A stretch of DNA of 64,000 nucleotides from Lytechinus pictus (GCF_037042905.1 NC_087256.1:31460501-31524500), one strand, 5' to 3'; positions 35,461 to 45,915 are shown, counted from the first letter of the stretch. Made by a program: numbers and translations. The notes: generated by a model not told the origin, from the letters alone.

Positions 35461-35890
35461 TGTTCAATTCAATTCAATTTATTTTTTCATTCTTCAACAT
35501 AATACAAATAATTACATGATAAATCAATTCAGTTTAAAAAAAAGCATGAACAAAATTCAATATTGAATAAATAATATACATATTCAATAAGTGATTCAAA
35601 TATAAATTAACATGCATGTCAAATTTAAATCAATATAATCAATATAATTAAATATAATTAAATCAATATAATCATATATCATGAGAAGAATGGAGGGGTC
35701 CACTGAAAAGCAAAGCTTGTAAAATGTGTACCCCTCAAAACGTTAGGATAGAAAGAATATTGAAATATACGTAAAGGAATACATGAAGATAACGAAATGG
35801 GCAAAAAAAAATCTTATATACAGGATTGTGAAATTCAGAGACAAAAGACAATAACACGACACAACACAACACAGGTACATGAGGGTGGAC
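35461..35890 (-). mobile_element. LINE 3' end (UTR only), minus strand
   Basis: On the minus strand a hairpin GAGGGGTACAC / GTGGACCCCTC (35736-35726, 35703-35693) with inner AAGC/GCTT, followed by AT-rich sequence and (AATTG)n. The hairpin matches the one at 27565-27602 with compensating changes. A possible 7-bp duplication ATGTTCA brackets it. No coding part remains. Confidence 0.5.
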
Positions 35891-37539
35891 AATCTCAATG
35901 TTCATTGAGATACACAGCTTGTTCAATTACATATGCGGAATCTAAGATTGTTCTTTATGCAAAAACGTGTGAAAATGTTAAGTTTTCAAATCAAAGTATT
36001 AAGAATTGTCAGCTCGTACTTCTATACCGACAGTGAACCATTTTTGTTCATGTTGGACAATGTTAAAAATGTTCCCTTTCGGGTCAGTAAATCAACATTT
36101 CAGCTTGCGCTCGCATATATGTTTGTTGAGATACACAGCTTATTCAATTACAGATGCAGAAACCAAGTTTGTTTAATGTAGAAACATTTTAAAAAGTTTA
36201 GTTTTCAAGTCAAAATATCAAAAATTTTCAGCTCGCACTTCGTGTTCGCATTAATGTTAATTGAGATACACAGCTTGTTCAATTACAGATGCAGAAACTG
36301 AGTTTGTTTTAATGTAGAAACATGTAAAAACGTTAAGTTTTCAAGTTGAAATATATAAAAAAATCCAGCTCACGCTTCGAGCTCGCATTAATGTTAATTG
36401 AGATACACAGCTTGTTCAATTACAGATGCAGAAACTGAGTTTGTTTTAATTAAAAACATATACAAATATTTAGTTTTCAAGTAAAAATATCCACAAATTT
36501 CAGCTCGTGCTTATCGCTCGCATTATTCAGTAATACCCTTCCTTTGATGACAAAAACTGCATGGAATGTCCGATTTCAAACCTAAGTTCGATTAGATAAC
36601 CATCAAGTTCATGATTGCAAAAGTGTTGGAAATCAGTTCACGCTCGCAACAGTTGCTTAGTTCTTTGCCGACATTCTTCATGGTTACATTACTTTCAATC
36701 AATGTTCTGTTGAAAACTTCAGCTCGCACTTCGCACTTGTTTACTGTGTTCTTTATCAAAAATATGTTAAACCAGTCCAATTTTCAAGTCCATCATCTCA
36801 ACAACAAAAAATTCAGCTCGCGTTTTGCGCTCGGTCTAATTGAGTAGTGAGAAATGTATTATGTTCATGAGTCACTGCAAACATTTAGTAAACATGTCCT
36901 TTTTACAGAAAGGTAAATTTAAAGTATCAGCTCGCGCTCACATGAAGTATGCAAATCACTCATGCAGAAAGTGCTTACAATGTCCAGTGTTCTGGTCGGA
37001 AATCAAAATTTCAGCTCGTGCTTTGCGCTCGCATTAATTGTTTGGTTGGTTGATATATCCACCCTCTTCATGGTTACAATCAAGTTTTCAGGTCGAAATA
37101 TAAAATTATTTTTCAAGCGCTTCGCGCTCGCATTTGGGATCGGAGAGAAATGTATTATTTCATGGATCACTGCCAACAGTCTTTAACAGGTCTTTTTGCT
37201 GGCCAGTATTTTAAAATTTGCATGGATCTTTAAGTCAGATACCCCCATGATAATTACAAAAGCTGCTCACCGTGTTTAATTTTCAGGGCTAAATATATAA
37301 AATATCAACAAATTTGAGCTCGTCCTTCGCGCTCGCGTGGTAATTTATATTCAGGCCACATGAAATATTTTATGTTGCTTCTGAAAATCACATTTTATAG
37401 GATTGAACTCTTTAAAAAAAATGAAAATAAATTAAAAAAAACCGGACGTCGGTACTCGCTACCGATATTTGTCGGTAATCAGGGCCTCCACATCCCCTAC
37501 TGGAAAAGGCCTTGCGACGCCCATGGTAGAGTGGTTTGA

Positions 37540-38110
37540 TGAATGCAACTTTTGCTACAGGTGTTGCTCCTGCCCATCCAGACAAGTTAGGTTACCTCCA
37601 ACAAACTGGAAGGACTAGACTGCACATTGTCAAGCACTACTTTTTCGATCACGCTCCTAGTAGTACAGCACCTTGTGTCGATCTTGGGAATTTGTGGTCT
37701 ATCTGATATTGATATTCCCTTCACATAATCAAAGTTGCTCCTCAGTGCTGAGAACAGCCGTTGATCGGAATCTCTGTCTTCATTTGTCGAGTCTTGGGAT
37801 ACAACCGCATTTTCTCCGGTACAGTTGGTTTGATATTACCTGATACATTATTTTCACATTCTTTATCTTGTTAAATGTGAGGCTCTCCGCCGCATAGAAA
37901 ATGGGCAACATCGTCCCCATGTCCAGTCTCAGTAACTTCTGGTATTTTCTTAACCTTTTCTATTGCTGTATCCCGAAGAGTACGAGATTTCACTTTAAGT
38001 TATTGCAAGTGCTGGTGCCAGTATGTTTACATGTGAAGAGAATCCAGTCTAAATTATAATGGTCACTGGGACTCTTCTTTCGCGATTCCGTATTCATCTT
38101 TTAGTCGATT
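37540..38110 (-). pseudogene. Possible decayed coding remnant, family unknown
   Basis: Minus-strand pieces look protein-like (DTAIEKVKKIPEVTETGHGD then DVAHFLCGGEPH; EKMRLYPKTRQMKTEIPI), and base composition is more balanced than around it. Stops and frame changes break it up. I do not recognise a family. It could be a dead transposon gene or a dead host exon. Confidence 0.25.
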
Positions 38111-38424
38111 GATGGACTCACCTGTAGATTATTATTATTATCATATATCATTATTGTTATTATTATCATCATCGTCCTCAATAATACCACGAGGAGTAGG
38201 TAAAAGAGAGGTGATAAAAGTACGCTTTTTCATGATATCTGTAGAGATCTAGAAATAAATGCTTTTGTTCAAAGACAATTTTCTACTTAAATAAAAAAAA
38301 AGATTTTCACCGAAAAATAATGTCATTTTAATCTGAACTCGGTGTTTATAGTGTGAATATACACAGTTCAATGACTCATTAGTTTTGCTTGATTATGCAC
38401 TTTATACAACGTTCAGTATTCGGT

Positions 38425-38548
38425 ACACTCTAAAAAAAAGGTTTACCCAATATTGGGTAAAATGGGAACATGCATGTTGGTTGGGTAAAAAGATTTTGTA
38501 AATCTTACGCAATATTGCGTAAAATTTTACTCAGGTTTTTCGAGTGTA
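38425..38548. mobile_element. Short MITE carrying two perfect 18-bp palindromes
   Basis: Ends ACACTCTAAAAAAAAGG and, complemented, ACACTCGAAAAACCTG. TTACCCAATATTGGGTAA at 38443-38460 and TTACGCAATATTGCGTAA at 38505-38522 are each exact palindromes and differ only by a paired C/G exchange. Confidence 0.65.
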
Positions 38549-38734
38549 AGCGAGTCCTATAGTATGGATTATTGATAAATACGAACTATGCAAAAGTTAT
38601 TCTAGATTTGATTGCAAAATCAATTATGAACTAACTATCAGATACTCAGTTTTCATTATTGCGAAGAATATACTCTCTTTACACATTATACCTACATGTA
38701 TCTCTGACTCCAGGTTGAAAATTATATATTTATT

Positions 38735-39236
38735 TAAACAGATAAAGAAAAATCAGACAAACAAAACATTGAAAAGTTGATAAAAATCGGACAAGGTATA
38801 ACATTTCAAACATTTGCATCTATTTTTTTCTTGTGTGAAACAGTATTAGGCACGTCTTCATGAATATTCAATGAGCAAACTGATGTCAATCTTCAATTGT
38901 TCTTTTGTATTTCACTACATGGAAATGTGTTAATCCAAACTTTATCCTCCAAGAATTTAGAAATATGGATCGACACTGATTTAACATCATGTGCAACTTG
39001 TTTTATTTAATGGAGACACATCATACACATATGCATGAAAATTGGAAAAAAATATTACTTCATTTAATGATATAAGAAAAAGGAAAGTGGTGAAATGACG
39101 TCATCGTCTCACCTAATTAACATTCATGACGACGTGCATATAACCGCTTTCACAGAATATTGCTAAACTTTACGAATCAATAACTTCGTATTTTGTTTGT
39201 TATCAGATTTGGATAAAAATTTTCAGCATTTTTTAG
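38735..39236. mobile_element. Foldback-type MITE upstream of the GPCR gene
   Basis: Shares the foldback core with 45916-46518: TTGATAAAAATCGGA (left), CACGTCTTCATGAATATTCA, and on the right ATTCATGACGACGTGCATAT and ATCAGATTTGGATAAAAATT then TTTCAGCATTTT. Ends about 150 bp before the GPCR start codon. Clear terminal repeats are no longer visible. Confidence 0.6.
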
Positions 39237-39384
39237 GTGAATTTTATTTTAATTAATAGGTATGAATTATTTAGGTATAAATTTATTTCATGTGATCAAC
39301 TTACGGTTAGTTTATATATATATATAAAGTCGATTTTTTTTTTGGCAGATATTGTTGGATACATTAGACGGCAAGAGACTCATC

Positions 39385-40710
39385 ATGAAAAATCAACCAG
39401 CTTTGTTTTTCTTCATGATCAAACTTTATGGTACTATGGCAGATGCCATCTCATTTGAACACGGCCAAAATTCAAGTTCAACCGTAGAGGGCGTAACACT
39501 GACAAGTGAAAGAGCTGATGTTAAGGATGTGTTTTTCAATTGCACTATGACAACAGAAGGTTACCATGCATCTGCATTGGTTACAGCCACGGGAGGAATT
39601 TATACCATTGCGATGGATAGAGAAGAAGCTATGTTTCCTACAAGGATAGAGAGAAACCTGAGCACCGAAAGCGGCATGGACCACACCAAAATGTCCTGTG
39701 ACTCTTGGGAATGGAATGCGCTAAGATGGGGAATATTCGACTGTATCCAGGTACTCATCGGTGTCTTTGGCATCATCGGGAACCTTCTTGTTATTGTCGT
39801 CTTAGCCCAACGTCGTGGGGCCTTGCATTCAATGGATATCATGGTGGGTGCGTTGGCCATTGCCGACTTGGTCAGCTCCGTCTTTATCATCCCAGTGCCA
39901 ACATCGAAGAGGATACCGCGAACACCGCTAGGTCTCTTCTTCTGCAAGATGATAGACTCTCGGTATTTCCTATTCCACGGGTTGCGGACATCATCCTACA
40001 TTCTCATGGCAATGGGAGCTGAACGCTACATGGCTGTTGCATATCCTTTAAACCACATGTTAGTGTTTACCTCTGGGCGCAGCAAGATCGCCATCATGCT
40101 CCTGTGGTTGGCTGGTATATTTTCCGCTTTGTTCATCCCGTTTGTCTTTGTGATAACACCCCAGTGCACTTGCCTCTATCGCGCTGTCCCAAGCGTTGTA
40201 TTCCCCATCGGAATCTTCAATTATCTGGTGACCGTAGTCCTACCGATCTCAACTCTCCTCCTCACGCAAGGTCTCACGGCATATTCCCTTCACAAGCAAC
40301 GCACGATCGCCAAGAGAGCACAGATCCAGAAAACCGATAAACCTACTTTCCATATTGTCGCTCGGAACCGCGTCATTAAGCTCATGCTAATCGTTGTCAG
40401 CACCTACATCATTTGCTTCACCCCGAATATGACAGCCTATTTCCTGGTGAACCTGGGCGTCTTACCCATTACTTTCATTTGGAGTCCTTTGAGTTCTAGC
40501 TTGATCCTGCTCATGTTCCTCAATTCCTGCGCTAACCCGATCATCTATACTATCCGTTATCCTCCTTTCCGAAAGGCGCTTAAGGGGTTGTTCTGTGGGA
40601 CGAGTGGATCACCTCGGAGTGGCGCTCCGCTATTTGGTCACAATTCTGAGTCAGTTAAAAGTACAACCGTGAATGAATCGGTTTCGAAGGTCAAGGGAAT
40701 CAAGGCCTAG
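39385..40710 (+). CDS. Class A (rhodopsin-like) GPCR, single exon
   Basis: 441 residues, start ATG at 39385 (context ATCATGA; earlier in-frame codons have no ATG), stop TAG. N-terminus of ~116 residues with a hydrophobic start (MKNQPALFFFMIKL) and NxS/T sites at 29, 52 and 91. TM1 ~117-141 with GN at 132-133; TM2 with LAIAD (Asp161); Cys187 before TM3; ERY at 213-215 in place of DRY; TM4 ~235-258; Cys261/263 in the second outer loop; TM5 ~272-296; TM6 with CFTP (344-347), where most family members have CWxP; TM7 with NPIIY (384-388). Intronless coding region and no clear orthologue by eye fit the lineage-expanded GPCRs of sea urchins (inference). A polypyrimidine tract plus CAG at about 39333-39347 could be the acceptor of a 5' UTR intron. 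Ligand unknown; plasma membrane, G-protein coupling expected. Confidence 0.92.
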   Translation: MKNQPALFFFMIKLYGTMADAISFEHGQNSSSTVEGVTLTSERADVKDVFFNCTMTTEGYHASALVTATGGIYTIAMDREEAMFPTRIERNLSTESGMDHTKMSCDSWEWNALRWGIFDCIQVLIGVFGIIGNLLVIVVLAQRRGALHSMDIMVGALAIADLVSSVFIIPVPTSKRIPRTPLGLFFCKMIDSRYFLFHGLRTSSYILMAMGAERYMAVAYPLNHMLVFTSGRSKIAIMLLWLAGIFSALFIPFVFVITPQCTCLYRAVPSVVFPIGIFNYLVTVVLPISTLLLTQGLTAYSLHKQRTIAKRAQIQKTDKPTFHIVARNRVIKLMLIVVSTYIICFTPNMTAYFLVNLGVLPITFIWSPLSSSLILLMFLNSCANPIIYTIRYPPFRKALKGLFCGTSGSPRSGAPLFGHNSESVKSTTVNESVSKVKGIKA

Positions 40711-40850
40711 AGTCAACAAAGATCAAATACTACCCAGTATATAATATCAAAGAAAGGTGGGAGTATTAACGCGAATTTTTCATACTAAATTGACGAATGG
40801 GTGGAGATAAAATGAAAATATTGATGGGGATATGATCGCTGGGGTTACAG

Positions 40851-40977
40851 CCCGATAGTCCGCGGGTCCGATAGTCCGCGGGTCCGTTAGTCCGCGGGTC
40901 CGATAGTCCGCGGGTCCGATAGTCCGCGGGTCCGTTAGTCCGCAGGTCCGATAGTCCGCGGGTCCGATAGTCCGCGG
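40851..40977. repeat. 16-bp tandem array CCGATAGTCCGCGGGT
   Basis: About eight units, with T/A variation (CCGTTAG vs CCGATAG) and one CGCAGG variant. Each contains the palindrome CCGCGG. It starts 140 bp after the GPCR stop codon. The inverted short version is at 43215-43260. Confidence 0.95.
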
Positions 40978-41171
40978 TGTGTGTAAAATTATGATCAGGA
41001 TATAATGAGATGAAATGCCATCGAAAGGTCAAAAGGTCAAATTATACGAGACCATGGGTTTCTATAATAATAACCCCAAAGACAATTGCCCCCTGACACT
41101 TCCCCGGGGGGGGGGGGGGCTGTCAAATATATTGCTGTATACATGCGTGACCCCCAAAAAACACGTTTAAA

Positions 41172-41400
41172 GGAGGCGCGATAGCTCAGTCGGTAGAGCG
41201 GGGGATTCGTATTCCGGTGACCCGGGTTCGATTCACACTTAGTGCGCTATTGCCCTTTGGTAAGGCATTAATCCTCATTACCAGGTCCTTCGGAGAGGAC
41301 CTTAAGCCGTCGGTCCTCTGGTTGCTTGCTTACAAGCATTCATGCTTTCTTAGCAATCAGGTAAAAAATCCCAACCAAAAGGTTTTTTTTTTTATTTTGG
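41172..41400 (+). mobile_element. tRNA-derived SINE
   Basis: Head GGAGGCGCGATAGCTCAGTC with A box TAGCTCAGTCGG (41182-41193) and B box GGTTCGATTC (41225-41234); anticodon-loop position reads CGT. The body has AGGTCCTTCGGAGAGGACC and AAGCCGTCGGTCCTC, like the central domain common to invertebrate tRNA-SINEs, then A/T-rich tail. No matching 3' acceptor stem, so not a functional tRNA gene. Confidence 0.75.
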
Positions 41401-41469
41401 GCGCGGGCTGCACGTGCACTCGTTAAGGGTATCACACCAATTTTCCCCAAAAAGGCAAACAAGGCATTA

Positions 41470-42070
41470 ATAAATAATGCGAACGCGAAGCACGATCTGA
41501 TTTTTTTTTAATTGTTCATGGATTTTATCGTGAAAGCTTAAGTAGTTATGATAAACACGATGCCTAACTGATTTTAAGAAATAATTTCGAGCGCGAAGCG
41601 CTAGCTGAAAACTTTGAAAATGATGAAATGAAAAGGACACTTTCAGTTGTCAGGTAAGAATATCAAATATTTTCAGCTCGCGCTTCTCGTTCGCATAAAA
41701 ACTGTGAGGACGGGATGCGTATATAACTTAACAATATTGATGCGAGCGCGAAGCACGAGCTTAAACTTAACAATATATGCGAGCGCGAGTTGATTTTTTT
41801 TTTCCAACTTTTAGACCCGAAAAATTTTATGCGAAACGATTGAAATGAAGCGTGATGTGAATTATTTTTAAATTTTCCGACCTGAAAAGCGGATATTCTG
41901 AGCACTTTTGACAGGATTGATACCTAATTAACAATTTGTGCGAGAGCAAATCGCGGGCTAAACTTGGGAAAATGGGACATCTATGCACTTTTTTTTTTAA
42001 TGATTAGGAGGGGATATATTCACTATTTTCTTATAAATGACCCAAGCTCGAAGAGCGAACCGAAAAAAAA
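41470..42070. repeat. GC-rich motif array, reverse orientation
   Basis: Copies such as GCGAACGCGAAGCACGATCT, GAGCGCGAAGCGCTAGCTGA, GCGAGCGCGAAGCACGAGCT and one forward copy (TTCAGCTCGCGCTTCTCG near 41671). Spacing 60-110 bp. Same motif as in the arrays at 35040-37340, 48300-48930 and 53600-54570. Confidence 0.7.
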
Positions 42071-42329
42071 ATTATATTCCGATATAAAAAATGACATTTT
42101 AATCGTCTTTTACAAAGTGTAACCCACCACGTAAAAACGGGATATTTTAGTTCAGCCGCATGTATTTAATCTTTTTTTGCAGGACATGTAGTTCACTATA
42201 AACAGGCAATACGAGCAATGTTGCGCCCCCGGTCGAATATGAATAGGCATAGAGCCCCCCGACTTTAAGGTCAATTTGGGTTGAACATGAAATTAGCGCC
42301 CCTATGTGAAATATAACTTGAAATATGTA

Positions 42330-42600
42330 TTTGTCTCCTCTGGTCAAACATCAAAATGGCGATCCCCTAACCCGAACATAAATTCCCCCCCCCCCTAGTT
42401 CAAACATCAATTTGGCGGACCCCCCCCCCCACTAATTTCGAACATCAATTGGGCGCCCTCCCTAGTTCAAACATCAATTTGGCACCCCTAGTTCGAACAT
42501 CAATTGGACGCCCTCTTCTAGTTCGAACATTAATTCGCCCCCCTAGTTCAAACATCAATTCGGCGCCCCATAGTTCGAACATAAAATCGACGTCCCGGTC
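42330..42600. repeat. ~30-bp minisatellite with GTTCGAAC core
   Basis: About eight to nine diverged units of CCCTAGTTCGAACATCAATT-GGCGC, with poly-C insertions of varying length. Translated frames on both strands show the repeat (RTRGA-type and LVRTLIR-type peptides) and are not genes. Confidence 0.8.
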
Positions 42601-42630
42601 AATATCTCCCTCTTTCTTTTCCAATCTCAT

Positions 42631-42945
42631 TGGCCCATATTCTGAAGTCGGGTTTAACTTAAACTCAGGTTTAAAGTTGTGGTTTAAGTATGGAAAGCCA
42701 ATTGCTACATAAACCACTAACAGAAGAGATATCATATTTCAGCTCATTTGGCTCTCAAATCATTCATAATTGTCTAGGAAGTATAAATCGATGATTGTCT
42801 TCACAATCGATGAATCAGGAAAGAGCACAGTAAACATAAAAAACATACAACTTAATTTTTAAAAAATGACACTTTTGGCTTCCCATAGTTTTAGCACAGA
42901 GTTAGACCATGGTCTAAGTTAAACCTGACTTCAGAATACGGGCCA
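42631..42945. mobile_element. MITE with GGCCC(A/G)TATTCTGAAGTC ends
   Basis: Left TGGCCCATATTCTGAAGTCG then GGTTTAACTTAAAC; complement of right TGGCCCGTATTCTGAAGTCA then GGTTTAACTTAGAC. 29 of the first 33 positions agree. 315 bp, non-coding. Terminal ATTCTGAA links it to the elements at 18364 and 21486. Confidence 0.75.
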
Positions 42946-43321
42946 GAGTCTTTCTCTCTTTTTTTCTTATCTTTTCCTCATAACCCTTCTTCTCTCTTAT
43001 TTTCACCCTCTTCCTCTCTTTTTTTTTCTCTTCCCCCCCACTTTTCCTCTCTTTGTTTTCTTCTCTTTCTTTCCCCCTCTTCCTCCCTCTTTTTTTCGGG
43101 GGGGGGGGGCATGGATCCGCGCCTGATAGAACCCCATGGTTTCGTATCATTTGACCTTTCGACCTCTCGATGACATTTGATCTCACTATATCCTGATCAC
43201 AATTTTACACACACGGCGGACTATCGGACCCGCGGACTAACGGACCCGCGGACTATCGGGATGTCCCCATCGCTGGTAATCTAAATATAATGAGGGTGTT
43301 GTATGTGGATATCAAAATTCA

Positions 43322-43462
43322 ATGTCTTTTTCGCATTGCCAACGAGAGAATCTTTATATGGCATTCGTCGTCTTAATATTCAAATGCTTATAACCTGCTT
43401 CTTATTTATTCTCCTTTCCGGTCCTCATATGTTAATTTATATTTTTCTTTTATTTTTCTCTT
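43322..43462. mobile_element. Fragment of TTAA foldback element
   Basis: TTCGCATTGCCAACGAGAG, TTAATATTCAAATGCTTATAAC and TTTATTCTCCTTTC match 3330-3440 in the right half of the element at 2910-3492. No termini. Confidence 0.5.
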
Positions 43463-43760
43463 TTTACTAAATTCAACCGGATTAAATTGCGGGTTTCATC
43501 TTCAATGGATTATCATTCAATTTGCAGAAATACGCTTCGCATCAATGTAATATTTTTTATATGAAATCACATAATTTCTGGAATCAAATGTATCTTTGAT
43601 AATTATCGTAATTATTTTCATCGTTATAATATTTAGGCTATTAGGCGTACTATAATTTTTTATTAGTATATCAATATTTGTTCATTATGATTATTGTCAT
43701 TATTGTGAATCCTATTATGATCATCATGATTATTGTTTTCATTATATTTTTAAGTATAAG

Positions 43761-44200
43761 CCAGTTCGTAGTTCCTTTCTGCGCATGATCAAAATATTCT
43801 ACACATGATCAGAGGAAGGTCATTTGTACTAAAGTGACATGGTGGTTTAAAATCTAATGAGATAAGCACCAACTTTGATGTCTTGATTATTCATATATTC
43901 TTTTGAATTGTGGTTTTCATTTACATCCACAAAAAACAATTCCACGAACGACTGGTATGTCACAGTTTGCCAAGTACATTGTGCAACATGCCATGATATG
44001 CATTCAAAGTATAGGAATGCAACAAATACCTTCATAAAGTGTTCATTGGTGTGCTATTCTAGTCACCTGGTCTATTCAACTTCTTCATCCTGCTATGTAA
44101 GGAAAGCTTACGTAATATCTTGCTTTGAAATCTGCCTATCATAATGAAAGAAATGAAAGGTCATTTGACCAAAATTGTCCATGAAGTAACTACGAACTGG
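43761..44200. mobile_element. MITE with CCAGTTCGTAGTT ends
   Basis: Left CCAGTTCGTAGTTCCTTTC, complement of right CCAGTTCGTAGTTACTTCA: 13 identical terminal bases. AGGTCATTTG sits near both ends. 440 bp, non-coding. No target duplication recognised. Confidence 0.65.
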
Positions 44201-44215
44201 TCTATTATTATTATC

Positions 44216-45061
44216 ATTAGTAGCATACACGACTAGCAAAGTGGTTCATCTTTACTGTTTTTTTTTATAGTAATTGAAGGATAAAACATGATCAGCACAG
44301 CTGTTTTACATCATGGTCCTGATACAACAGGTAAAAATGAATATAAAAATTATATCAACATTTATAATTATATGAAAAATAACAAAAACATTGCAATCAT
44401 TAATTTATACAACAAAATGACAATAGAAAATTCCACGATAGGAAATTACAAGAAACAATATATTACCTAACTAACTTACAAATAAAAAAAGTAATCGCAT
44501 AAGACCCTAGAAAACGGACGAGGAAAAATATATATAAATTAGGGAGCAAAGGCAAATGATATAGCAATAAGAATGACTTTAATTAAACAAGGCAATTTTT
44601 TGTTATTTTTCATATATATTGATGATATCATCTTTTTATGTAATATCATTGAAATGTTTGTGTTATTTTTAATGTGTACTATTATTCCAAATAACACAAA
44701 CGTTTCAATTATTACATAATGAAATATGACATTGTGGCCTGTAGATACAAGAGACAAATCATTCGTTCTAAAAGTCATTTTAAGTAACACTGCTTTGATA
44801 TAGTGACAATATGAACTATCTTTGTAATTAAAGGTTTCCTCATATTGGCCTATAAACAATCTCCTCCTCCACGTTTAGATGGCCGAAGTAGATCGTTTTA
44901 TATTTCCCTATCAGAAAGGTTTCTTTTAGTCAAGATTCACCAACGCATATAGGATGTCTAGCTTGACTGCTTGAGCACAGTAATTTACCTTATTTCATCA
45001 ATGTTATGGACCGATCGAGCTTCTGACGTCGATGTGTGCGCATTCTACCTGGGCAGTTTAG
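44216..45061. other. No gene; one ~30-bp inverted repeat
   Basis: AT-rich. At 44638-44715 the word ATTGAAATGTTTGTGTTATT faces AAATAACACAAACGTTTCAA about 27 bp away, a long imperfect stem, probably a small MITE. Confidence 0.5.
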
Positions 45062-45715
45062 ACATTCAAAATTATTTAATTGAGAAGCACAAGCTTTATA
45101 TGCTGTAACAGTCTCTTGTACGGAACCCCGGACAAAGATGTAGCAAAGCTCCAAAGAATCCAAAATTCAGCCGCAAGACTTGTCTCCAGATCCAAGAAAC
45201 ACAACCACATCACCCCCAATCCTCAAAGAACTTCACTGGCTACCCATCAAATCACGAATTCGCTTCAAAGTCCTTCTAATAACATTTAATGCTGTCCATG
45301 GTCTTGCCCCTCAATATATTTCTGAACTTGTTTCTCCATACACCCCCTCTAGGACACTTAGATCATCAACTCAACAACTCCTTCAAGTACCCAGACTAAG
45401 AACTAAGACGCATGGTGAAAGGTCCTTCTCCTACAGTGCCCCAACCCTTTGGAATTCCCTCCCCAGTACTCTCCGATCACAAAATAATCCTGGACTTTTC
45501 AAATCCCAACTTAAAACATTTCTCTTTAATGAAGCATTCAAATATACCTTTTACAATACTTATATGCCATATGTAACTGATTAATGTTGATGTTGTTTAA
45601 GTGTTATTCTAAGTAATTCCTAATGTTGTATTATTTTTATTTCTGTAAAGTGCATTGAGAGTCCTGTCAGGTCTGAAATGCGCTATAGAAGAACTGCATC
45701 ATTATTATTATATGC
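45062..45715 (+). mobile_element. 5'-truncated LINE, frameshifted
   Basis: Frame one gives CCNSLLYGTPDKDVAKLQRI and QNSAARLVSRSKKHNHITP. A one-base insertion near 45215-45222 moves to frame two, LKELHWLPIKSRIRFKVLLI, HGLAPQYISEL, SYSAPTLWNSLPSTLR, ending TAA at about 45584. This is the C-terminal end of a CR1/L2-like protein. The 3' UTR has GCATT/AATGC with inner CCTG/CAGG (45651-45680), then (ATT)n. Confidence 0.8.
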
Positions 45716-45915
45716 ATTTTGACAGGTTATTATGAGACACCAAGTCATTATCTTGTTCAAGATTGTTGTGTCCTTCAAGGGTGGCCAAGGGTGGAACTTT
45801 AACAGAAGATGGAAGACCCATGTGTGCAATGGCTTTAGGATTATTGAGATTAGTAGAGGAAGGCGGGGCATAAGCCTCGTAAGGTTAGGCGGGGGGTAAG
45901 CCTCGTATAGGTTAA

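Larger units (their letters stand above)
34654..37524. mobile_element. Large hAT-like element with ~17 copies of the GC-rich motif
   Basis: Ends CAGGGCCGTCGCTAAAGGG and, complemented, CATGGGCGTCGCAAGGCC. Next to the left end is a 180-bp polypurine tract. From 35040 to 37340 some seventeen copies of a TTTCAGCTCGCGCTTCGCG-CTCGCATT-like word occur every 60-150 bp, all in the same orientation, embedded in a loose ~110-130-bp unit that also has GAGATACACAGCTTGTTCAA and GTTAAGTTTTCAAG. The LINE tail at 35461-35890 is inserted in it. No transposase frame. Confidence 0.6.
40851..43260. mobile_element. Long inverted-repeat element with CCGCGG minisatellite termini
   Basis: Arms 40851-41066 and 43127-43260 are inverted copies: a 16-bp minisatellite, then GTGTGTGTAAAATT, TGATCAGGATATA, GTCATCGA-type and AGGTCAAATtATACGA-type blocks and ACCATGG. 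The left arm has about eight 16-bp units, the right about three. Inside lie a SINE (41172-41400), a reverse-orientation GC-motif array, a GTTCGAAC minisatellite, a MITE, and the right end of a hAT-like element (ATGGATCCGCGCCTG at 43111-43125). Confidence 0.7.

Noticed and set aside
35797-37186. Several short frames with FSSRFALAL or ISARALRSH peptides
   Set aside because: Translations of the GC-rich motif array of the hAT-like element; the same peptides recur wherever the motif does.
39478-40340. Other-strand and other-frame frames over the GPCR
   Set aside because: Shadows of the GPCR coding sequence.
40851-40977. CRISPR-like array
   Set aside because: Head-to-tail 16-bp units without spacers, in a eukaryotic sequence.
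40766-41032. Repeat protein DYRTRGLSDPRTNG-type, minus strand
   Set aside because: A 16-bp minisatellite read in frame every 48 bp; lies in a transposon arm.
41172-41245. tRNA-Thr gene
   Set aside because: Only the A and B boxes and an anticodon-like loop are present; followed by a SINE body.
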